DNA of 64,000 nucleotides from Cladopsammia gracilis (lineage: Eukaryota > Cnidaria > Anthozoa > Scleractinia > Dendrophylliidae), in assembly GCA_022457155.1 (NCBI GenBank), contig JAJGOT010000412.1, positions 115,001 to 179,000 of the forward strand. The letters are read 5' to 3'. This document shows, in pieces, positions 56,355 to 64,000 of this stretch (position 1 is the stretch's first letter; every line of letters begins with the position of its first letter). Below the pieces are notes generated by a model. It was not told the DNA's origin. It searched no databases and worked only from the letters and a program-made list of their open reading frames with translations. A program made the translations under genes and the position numbers.

Positions 56355-56865
56355 CCCATAAAATAGAAATTAGATAACGAAGGTACTACAAGTGTGCAAC
56401 CCCGATCATACGACCACTGTTGGGCCATGAAAGATTGGTTGCAATAACTGGGTGGTCGGATTAATGTGGTTTCAAAATAAGGAAATGACTGGGCTTTTGA
56501 CAACAGATAACAGTTCCATTGTTTTGTTTTGAGTGCTCATACTCCTTTCTCGTTTTAGTGAATAAATATGCGGCATAAAAAAGAGCCCCGCTTCCACAAC
56601 TGATAAAACTATTAAAGCAACTGTCTACAATACGGACATACAGACGGATGATCCGTATAGACGATCAGTTCACTTTTCTTTCCTATTGGCAGACGAACTG
56701 AAGTGGATAATCGTGTAGACAGATAATCCGATCGTTTGCCCGTATTTAGACAGATGCGTTACCAACCTTTCCAACTTTGTCCAGACGGCTGATTACCCTC
56801 TCCAGCATTTATACTAGTTGCATCAAGCTATTGATGGAGCTGTGGTATCACTGTTATGGGCTATA
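56355..56865. other. Spacer
   Basis: Includes an imperfect inverted pair around 56630-56760 (CGGACATACAGACGGATG type). No gene. Confidence 0.4.
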
Positions 56866-57190
56866 GGTCAAGCCGTGATGCCATAGATATTGTTGATGCA
56901 AAATATGGTCTTAACCAGTAAGACGTGTTTTGAGTTCAATTCAAATCATGTCATATCGGTGTATGCCATGTATTGCGTCAACTCAATCTGTGGTATCGTG
57001 GACGCGGACCCCAAGACCGTGATGCCATAGATTGAGTTGACGCAAAATATGGTCTTAACCAGTAAGTCGTGTTTTGAGTTCAATTCAAATCATGGCATAT
57101 CCGTGTATGCCATGTATTGCGTCAACTCAATCTGTGGTATCGTGAACGTGGCCGTGATGCCATAGATTGAGTTGACGCAAAATTTGGTCA
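56866..57190. repeat. Tandem arm, left side of a composite element
   Basis: Two and a half units of about 150 bp containing ATAGATTGAGTTGACGCAAAAT, TGGTCTTAACCAGTAAG and TTTTGAGTTCAATTCAAATC. Each unit is itself a hairpin (TTGCGTCAACTCAATCT against its complement). The same units lie in reverse at 59160-59590. A more diverged copy continues to about 57480 (TTTGAGTTATCGCAAA). Confidence 0.9.
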
Positions 57191-57602
57191 TATCTAGCAG
57201 CGAACTTGTGTAAAATTAGCCTGTGTATCATCCCTTTCCACTAATAGTATTAAGTGAGGGATGAATCATGAACTTTCGCGAAGAATTAATACCATAGTAT
57301 GAGTTATCGCAAAATGAGGTTTCTGGATTTAGACGTGTTTTGCGTTATTGCTAACTATGACTTCACGCTGAATGACACATTTTGAGTTATTATTTCTATC
57401 TCAAACTGTGTTTTATTGATGATGACATAGTTTGAGTTATCGCAAATCACGTCCCCATGAAAATGCCATAGTTTGAATATGAATCGATTATTTCTTTAAC
57501 TTTAACTTTAATTAACATAATTGCCTTTAGCAAGCTAATCCGGCAATGGGCGGTCAGAACACGGAAGCTCATGACATTGACAGCGAAGGAAAAAAAAAAT
57601 CG

Positions 57603-58154
57603 TCAATACGTGAAATTGTTACAAATACTTGAATGAAACGCAGCAACAGAGTCAGCACATACAACAGCTGGAGACAAAGCGTTCCAAGCGGGAACAGTTC
57701 TTACAAAAAAAGAAAACTTGTGGACGTTAACATTAGATGAATAACGTTGGTATTGGAATGGGTGCTGTACACTAGCTCGTGTCAAGTAGGGACAGACCAC
57801 CGCGCGAAGATCATCAGGGAAAGATATCCGTACATTTCCTGTCTTGATCTTAAAAAACAATGTCAAATCAATGATCTTCCTTCGTGTCTCAAGATCTTGC
57901 CACCCCAAGTTAGATAACATTGTATTAACGCTGCTGGTACGACGGTAGTCGTTACAAACAATGCGCGCCGCCCGACGCTGAACAGATTCAACACACTTGA
58001 TGTCTTTTTGTGTATATGGACTCCAGGCGACGGAGCCGTACTCGCATACTGGACGGACCAGGGTCAAATAGGCCCGTTCCTTGACAACAATAATAGCAAC
58101 GGTAGTAGTTTTCTTAGACTTCTTTCGGTATCTTGTTAGCCGCGTAACAATCAC
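57603..58154 (-). pseudogene. LINE reverse transcriptase C-terminal end (CR1/L2 type)
   Basis: A 5'-truncated LINE fragment. It reads TLVRPVCEYGSVAWSPYTQ, SVQRRAARIVCNDY and MLSNLGWQDLETRRKI, the region just after the RT domain of CR1/L2/Jockey-like elements, then VRTVPAWNALSPAVVCAD, the typical C-terminal end. The frame is open for about 180 codons. An A-run marks its 3' tail on the minus strand near 57580-57600. It sits inside the interval bounded by inverted tandem arms. Confidence 0.85.
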
Positions 58155-58308
58155 ATCTATTCATTATTTCAATTATGTAGCCCGACTAACATCTTTTTCT
58201 TAAGTTCACAAGAAAAGTTCGCACCACATTTAACTCAAAACAAGTCTTACTGGTTAAGACAGGGCCATAGCAAGCTAGGGGAGGGGCCGAGGGGCCGTGC
58301 TCCCCCAG

Positions 58309-58315
<7 letters not shown>

Positions 58316-58372
<57 letters not shown>
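58316..58372. repeat. ATT trinucleotide microsatellite
   Basis: About 17 ATT units after a T-run. It directly precedes the hAT remnant. Confidence 0.95.
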
Positions 58373-58439
58373 TTTCAACATTTGAAATGTTGAAAATAAA
58401 ACTGATTTCAGTCACTCGGAAATGGTCGCAAACTCCTAC

Positions 58440-58530
58440 TGAGTGAGATTTGCACCCTTGGTACGCTTCTGCTTGTCATGTCAGCTACCAACGCCATCAG
58501 CGAGCGCTTCTTCTCCGCCTTAAGACGGGT
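58440..58530 (+). pseudogene. hAT transposase C-terminal dimerisation remnant
   Basis: One short frame reads LLLVMSATNAISERFFSALR then a stop. The pattern (P/S)ATNAxSERxFSALRR is the signature of the C-terminal dimerisation region of hAT transposases and their zinc-finger relatives. The rest of the transposase is gone. The following 500 bp are A/T-rich with the CATGCCACCGGACC phrase near 59049, presumably its 3' flank. Confidence 0.7.
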
Positions 58531-59159
58531 ATAAACATGAATTTGAATGAAATTTGAAGAGGTTTAGAGAAGGGATAGAAGGAGAAAAAAAAAGATTTTT
58601 GGAACACCAACAGACAGTTGATACCCACGCAAGAGCACCCCAGGTTGCTAGTGGACTAACTTGGTGTCCGCGTATTAATTATTAACTACAAATCAATATT
58701 TTCTTATTTCTCTAAATTTTACAAATCCTCTGGATCCGCCCCAGAGAAAGTACCACTGAATTGACTCTGTTCAACTGTTGTGCTTCTCAATGATTGTTTT
58801 TTGCAACTATTATTAGAATTTTATTGGGATTATAAGAAAAATCTATGGAAATAGATATTGATGTTTGTGTGATCATGTGTAATTACTTCACTGCGTAAGC
58901 CTTTTGGATCATGGAAATGTGCTGTGCTTTGAATAAATAAGTGTCAGTTTAGAAAGAGTTTTCGTCTATCAAAAACTTGAAATTTAAAAGCCCAAAATGC
59001 TGGAAAATGCAGTTTTCGGTGTTTCATTTTCAAAAATTTCGGGGGTGCATGCCACCGGACCCCTCTAGAAGGGACGGGCAGAAGCCCGTCCATTGGGTCC
59101 GAAACATTTGTCCCCCCCCCCCCCCCCCCCCTCCAGTTTTTTAAGGCTTGCTACGGCCC

Positions 59160-59590
59160 TGTAAGACCATATTTTGCGTCAACTCAATCTATGGCATCAC
59201 GGTCATGGGCTATAGCCCACGTCAACGATACCACAGATTGAGTTGACGCAAAACATGGCATACACCGATATGCCATGATTGGAATTGAACTCAAAACACG
59301 ACTTACTGGTTAAGACCATATTTTGCGTTAACTCAATCTATGGCATCACGGTCATGGGCTATAGCCCACGTCTACGATACCACAGATTGAGTTGACGCAA
59401 AACATGGCATACACCGATATGCCATGATTGGAATTGAACTCAAAACACGACTTACTGGTTAAGACCATATTTTGCGTCAACTCGATCTATGGCATCACGG
59501 TCATGGGCTATAGCCCACGTCTACGACACCACAGATTGAGTTGACGCAAAACATGGCATACACCGATGGACGTGTTTGATATGAACTATG
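59160..59590. repeat. Tandem arm, right side of a composite element
   Basis: Three units with a 149-bp period (starting 59163, 59312 and 59461): AAGACCATATTTTGCGTCAA, GGCATCACGGTCATGGGC, ACCACAGATTGAGTTGACGC. They are the reverse complement of the left-arm units at 56866-57190. Confidence 0.9.
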
Positions 59591-60619
59591 GCTTATTTAT
59601 AAGACCATATTTTTAATCTCTCGCATCACAAGTTCAATTGAGTTGACGCAAAATGCCTTAACATGTACAGGAAAGAAACAAAGGGCCGGTTAATTAAACG
59701 AAATCTAACTTAAGACAATGGACCTCCATGTCTGTTTATAAGCAGGTCATTTCAAGTAAATGAATGTTTTGCTAGTCTGTATTATATGCCTTCCAGACAC
59801 TGCTTAGGTAAATATCGTTTATAGGGTTGGCCAGAATTGGAATTGGTTTAGACCGCGGTTTTGCTGAACACCGTGTGAACTTCGTTTAAATAAATAACGG
59901 TGTCTCCCACTCTTTCCTTTGAAGTAAAATGAAACAAAACTGACATTTTATTGTACAAATAATAAACAACATTAACAAAAATAATCACCGTAATATTTAC
60001 ACGGGTGATTCCATGAGTGAGTTCCTCCCCCCCCCCCCCCCCCCTCTCCAATAACCCAAGTAATCAAGTAAATAAATATAAGTAATTAGTGAAATGGAAA
60101 ATTGCCTCTAAGTTTCATGACAGGGTCACAAGGATTTGGTAGCATTTCAAAAAACACAACAACGTTTTTGTATAACTAGAAACCTTAAAAAAGGTCGCAT
60201 TTGTGATAAATTACCACCCCTGGTACCAAAACTTTTGACTAGTGTCTCTAGTCATAAATATTCACTATATTCTTTGAAATCCTAAACAAAACTTTAACAA
60301 CAAGATTGAAATAAATAATTGCAGATTTTTTTTTTGTACTCTTGTATTGCTTTCAGCATTTTAAACAGGTTGGAAATATTTGTCAGATTCTCAGGTGATT
60401 TTAATTAATTTCTAATTAAGAGCCTAATCGCGTTCGAAGAACGGAATCCTAATTCGTGTTGGTTGTTCTGTGATTTATGTGCAGTAAAATTTGAGATTTT
60501 TTGGTAGACGGTCTTCCAAATGGCCGCCCCTATTGTTTTTTTTCAGGGGCTCATTTCCGCCGGAAATTCCTTCGAACGCGTCTCCATAATCTGTGATTAC
60601 TGCTAGTAATATTATTATA
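59591..60619. other. Spacer
   Basis: Contains a C-run at 60028-60044. No coding frame or exon was recognised. Confidence 0.4.
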
Positions 60620-60758
60620 GAGTGATTTTCCTCAGACCGTGAAAAAGTACACTAACAGAACTTAGTAGATCTTACAGTATTTCCATTGTTTTCTTGTGTC
60701 TATTTGACTATCTTACACTAACTACTAGAAACTGTTTCACAGTCTGAGGAAAATACTC
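60620..60758. mobile_element. Mariner-type MITE, copy 2, at a splice donor
   Basis: 139 bp with ends GAGTGATTTTCCTCAG and GAGTATTTTCCTCAG (complement), TA on both sides (60618-60619 and 60759-60760). Same family as 55787-55924. Its right end abuts the last exon of the minus-strand gene. Confidence 0.85.
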
Positions 60759-60761
60759 TAC

Positions 60762-60998
60762 TCTCATATTTGTTGGTCCCTTTGAACTTAATAGACAAGT
60801 ACAACACTTGCAGTAAAGAACTAAGCTGGCCCAAAACTGTCTCAGTGGATAATCTGGCAAACTCAGCTGGTGTGCAACACCAAATGTTCACAGCAACCGG
60901 GATCGATGCAACACAAACAGCTATTACATAGATCACATTAATACTCCTGTAAACTTTCGAAAAACCTTTCTTGAGCCTAACGGTGGGGCATTTCATGT
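60762..60998 (-). CDS. Exon C of an unidentified membrane-protein gene
   Basis: 237-nt exon following a GTCCAAGTTTCAG acceptor. In phase 1 it reads DMKCPTVRLKKGFSKVYRS, then a hydrophobic segment INVIYVIAVCVASIPVAVNI that looks like a membrane helix, then LSTETVLGQLSSLLQVLYL. The exon can end at A|GTAGAG at 60762/60761, also phase 1, where a MITE begins; otherwise the frame reads a further 15 codons into the MITE and stops at 60718. Together with exons A and B it makes an in-phase run of about 175 codons. No family is recognised. Upstream exons lie beyond the window. Confidence 0.55.
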
Positions 60999-61801
60999 CT
61001 GAAACTTGGACTGGTCAAGTCAAAATTGAACAATATATGTTTACAAAATGTGGATGTTCATGTATGCCCCTGAGATACTGTTATGCATGCATGTAAGGGG
61101 TTAGTTGCCTAGTTTTGTGTGTCCATTATATTATACACTGTAGCCATCATCGCCATCATTTGCAACTTGTACATGTTAAGACACAACTATCGGACGTTAT
61201 CTCAGGGGTTTGAACATCCACATTTTATGGTCTGACACTGGCTGGCCATCGTGGTGTTCTTTGATCATTTCTGCCCCGGCATCTTGCATATAGAGTTTGA
61301 AACTGTTAGACTTCCTGAAAAATAAAATGGAACACTAAATTTAGTCCATTTCACTGATTCTAATGAGTAAAGGTATAGAGAAACAATTTATAAGTTATAA
61401 TAAAAAAAATTTAGCGAAAAGAAACGACGTTTCGAAGACATCCTGGCTTAATAAGAAGTTTTGACACTTTGAATACAGTAGTATAAATTAACTCCACCTG
61501 AACAGTGATCTTTTGACTTGTAAATGAAGCCAGGATGACTTTGAAACGTCGTTTCTTTTCGCTTATTTTTATTATAAATCATTTCACTGATTTCAGCTAA
61601 AAGGCAAAAAAGAATCAAGCAAAACAGCTATCGGTCGGATTGTTATAATTTACCAGTAAATAAGTTTAAAAATAAACAAACGCTGCCCTAAACACTTGAT
61701 CTTGAGACAATAATTATGAAACAATAATTATTGTTAAATGTAGATAGACAAAATGAAAGATTTTATTATTGCAATGTTAAAATCTACATTATCTTACATA
61801 C
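60999..61801. other. Presumed intron between exons C and B
   Basis: Non-coding, AT-rich, with a hairpin MITE at 61402-61585. Confidence 0.45.
61402..61585. mobile_element. Hairpin MITE in the intron
   Basis: Inverted arms TAGCGAAAAGAAACGACGTTTC and complement, about 40 bp each, with AGCCAGGATG near the inner ends. About 184 bp in all. Confidence 0.8.
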
Positions 61802-61870
61802 CATCTGCCTGCCCTTTTGATAGAGCTGTCATTTGCTCCACACCTGGCAGCCCATCAGGTTGCAGACCTT
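61802..61870 (-). CDS. Exon B of the unidentified membrane-protein gene
   Basis: 69-nt exon between an acceptor ending CATAAG and the donor G|GTATGT. Both ends are phase 1. It reads GLQPDGLPGVEQMTALSKGQ. A competing AG six bases upstream (CTCACAG) would introduce a stop, so the inner AG is preferred. This exon is short, and the support comes from matching phase with its neighbours. Confidence 0.45.
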
Positions 61871-63121
61871 CTTATGCTGTGAGTAGATAACTCTTTATTA
61901 AAAAGAGTCTTTGACATCTGAAAGAATACAAAAAGAATACTGCAATCAATTATTCTTATCCAGAATGACTACTTAACAAGTATATACTGTCTCAGAGAAA
62001 GTAAATTTTGGTGCCCTAATAACCTTGCATCCCCACATATCCTCTATCTTACATCCTTACATGCCAATATTTAAGACCCAATTCTACTTTTCCATGTGAT
62101 GAGATGTGAGTTTGGCAAGACATTTTACCATTTAATTGCATCAACAACTCTAAACTCACTAACTATAAGTTTGTTTTTTTATTCTATATTACAATAAAAA
62201 GAGCACATTTTCCTCCAAAAAGGTTTTTCTGCATGGTGTGACACCACAAGCACAGTTAGGAAGGGTTTTAATTTTTTTGACCTGTTTTGATTCCTGTAGG
62301 TGAAATACAGAACAAAGCAGTTAATGCTTACTAAAGGTAATAATGTAATAAAAAAAGGACATCTTCAAGGAAACATTTTTGACTTTGCGGGGCAACAAGC
62401 ACCCTTATTTTTTATGGTATGTAGTACATTTCACCATCACGATTAAAAGACTAAAAACTGCCATTTAATTTACATGTATTTCCTTACTGATCACTTGTTG
62501 ACTCATTTGTTCATAATTAATTAACTCTCTCTTAACAGACACCTCTATAAGATGGACATCTGGTGTTGGTCCCTGCTGTTTTTCAGTCATTTTTCTGTAA
62601 CTGTAACCTCTCTATAAGACGGACACCTCTCTAAGAAGGACAACTGACACTTGAGAAGTGCTTTTTTAGAGGAAAATACTTCAAAACGGAAATGTAAGTG
62701 CTGAATAATTATGAACAAATGAGTCAACTTTTCTAATATTACTTTTATTTCAGTTTGTAGGTTTTGCTTAAGTAAACAACTTTAAACAGAACCAACAAAA
62801 ACCAACATTTCCAAATTGCAATTAAATCTGGAAAGTGTCCACAATTAGCACTCACGTGCTAGAACTCTGACACTTAAATAAATTGATTTGATTTGATTTT
62901 GTGTATTCATTGTGCATAGGTCAAGCTTTATTGTCTCAGATTTACTGGTGTCACGTTACCTCGATTCTCTATAAGCCGGAAACCTCCGGAAACCTCTCTA
63001 AGACAGACAGTTGGGACTGGTCCCGACAGTGTCAGTCTTAGAGAGAGTTGACCATATTCACATGTAGACCTAAAGTGCACATATATCAACAAAGCAATTC
63101 AACAACCAAGACTTCATTTAC
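61871..63121. other. Presumed intron between exons B and A
   Basis: Contains the Tigger/pogo-like inverted-repeat element at 62522-63050; otherwise AT-rich without coding frames. A TTGATTTGATTTGATTTTG microsatellite lies near 62882. Confidence 0.4.
62522..63050. mobile_element. MITE with CTCTCTATAAGACGGACA-type ends
   Basis: Left end has AACTCTCTCTTAACAGACAC then CCTCTATAAGATGGACA; right end has CCTCTCTAAGACAGACAG and, at the tip, the complement GTCTTAGAGAGAGTT. The phrase CTCTCTAAGA(C/A)GGACA recurs inside. Such ends are known from pogo/Tigger-type elements. No transposase. Confidence 0.6.
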
Positions 63122-63340
63122 TTGGTGAATTCATGGGATTGCCCTTAGAAATGACCTTTTGGGACACATCTATGTTTGAAACTTCAACAGACTGGCTGTA
63201 ATAGCCTGTATGACCAAAAGCCTTGAACCAGTACATGTACATGTAGTTGAAGGCTGCAGCATGGCCTCTAACTACTGGGGGCTTAACGCCACAGCAGCAG
63301 AGTGTTCCCAGCCTCTTGCCTTTGGTCTCACTCAACATTT
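63122..63340 (-). CDS. Exon A of the unidentified membrane-protein gene
   Basis: 219-nt exon after an ATTAATTTCAG acceptor, phase 1 at both ends, ending at AA|GTAAAT. It reads MLSETKGKRLGTLCCCG, AAFNYMYMYWFKAFGHTGYY, SVEVSNIDVSQKVISKGNP. Reading past the donor gives a stop after three more bases of coding sequence, which would make it a terminal exon instead. The family is not recognised. The Met codon is in the interior of the exon, so upstream exons are expected beyond 64000. Confidence 0.5.
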
Positions 63341-64000
63341 CTGAAATTAATTTGATAGTTTAAAGTAAACCCTACACATATACTCGAGTTTATTTCACAA
63401 GTAGGAATCAGGCATAAGTTTTAGTTCAACCCTTATGAAATGGCACAAATACTGTATTTCTTTGAATTATAACAAGGGAAATACTTTATTGTCACTTTTA
63501 TCTGCTTCAAAAGGAGCCAATTATTAATAAATATTCACACCAAATTTTAAAGCATTTTAATGGAAATTAATTTGTGCCTCAAAAGGGAGGATATTTTTCC
63601 AGAGACAGCTAGATGTATTAATAAAGCAAGGCTAAAGTTCATATATTTCTGCCTCATAAATTCTGTTTATAACTTTATTGCCCATTCTTAATTTTGAACA
63701 TAAATGATGCCATTCAGTTTTAACAATTGAAGAATAGCATGGCATTTATCATGCATGACTGACTGTGTACACAAGGTTGGAAAGTCATTAAAAAACTTTG
63801 CAACCTGAATGAAAGTACTGTTGTTTTCTATTTATAATATACATTGTAGTAAAAAGTGACGGAAGTAATAAAAGTTGAAGTTAATAAAAGTAGATTTTCA
63901 CACCTTCGTGTCAAAATGCATACATACAAATGCTGTGTGAGAAAAGCAAAAATGGGATCTACTTATATTTTTGATACATTAATACTATTTGATTTTAACT
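63341..64000. other. Presumed intron upstream of exon A
   Basis: AT-rich with no recognisable exon; the gene probably continues past the window end. Confidence 0.4.

Noticed and set aside
59848..60051. 67-codon minus frame starting with Gly run
   Set aside because: Created by the C-run at 60028-60044.

Overview
The window is animal nuclear DNA dominated by transposable elements. It has spliced exons, no bacterial-type operons, AT-rich intergenic sequence and a dense mix of LINEs, Penelope-like, piggyBac-like, hAT-like and MITE-type elements. This repertoire, with the intronless rhodopsin-type receptor and the style of the repeats, suggests a marine invertebrate, most likely a cnidarian such as a stony coral. 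That assignment is inference from repeat style, not from a marker gene.

Layout. 0.5-2.4 kb: decayed L1/Tx1-type LINE. 2.5-3.9 kb: 94-bp minisatellite. 4.4-9.5 kb: GC-rich remnant of a Polinton/adintovirus-type element, with a protein-primed family B DNA polymerase broken by frameshifts and lacking its palm catalytic segment, a duplicated divergent promoter and a small basic-protein ORF. 9.5-10.8 kb: tandem repeat of about 350 bp. 11.07-15.94 kb: a giant, nearly spacer-free palindrome whose two arms each carry a RING/PHD-like zinc-finger ORF. 17.5-25.5 kb: a four-unit array of convergent tRNA-Pro pairs (TGG on +, CGG on -), intact and broken, interrupted by MITEs. 25.9-29 kb: MITEs and hairpins. 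29.2-32.1 kb: second L1/Tx1-type LINE. 33.3-34.2 kb: piggyBac-type element with TTAA ends. 34.7-35.8 kb: Penelope-like reverse transcriptase.

37.3-38.7 kb: the only convincing intact single-exon host gene, a class A GPCR. 38.9-40.8 and 48.7-50.8 kb: two inverted copies of a non-coding repeat. 41.5-42.4 kb: inverted fragments of a helix-turn-helix transposase-like gene. 46.3-47.2 kb: a tandem unit rich in ETS-type GGAA sites. 50.8-52.9 kb: CR1-like LINE with an SGNH-esterase ORF1 and the endonuclease part of ORF2. 53.0-54.2 kb: a small, probably broken three-exon gene. 56.9-59.6 kb: inverted tandem-repeat arms around LINE and hAT remnants. 60.8-63.3 kb: three phase-1 exons of an unrecognised membrane-protein gene on the minus strand, with a MITE sitting on a splice donor.

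Host genes are few and do not form a pathway. The most unusual material is the virus-like remnant beside the palindrome, the tRNA-Pro array with an in-place inversion inside one tRNA, and the MITE at a splice site.
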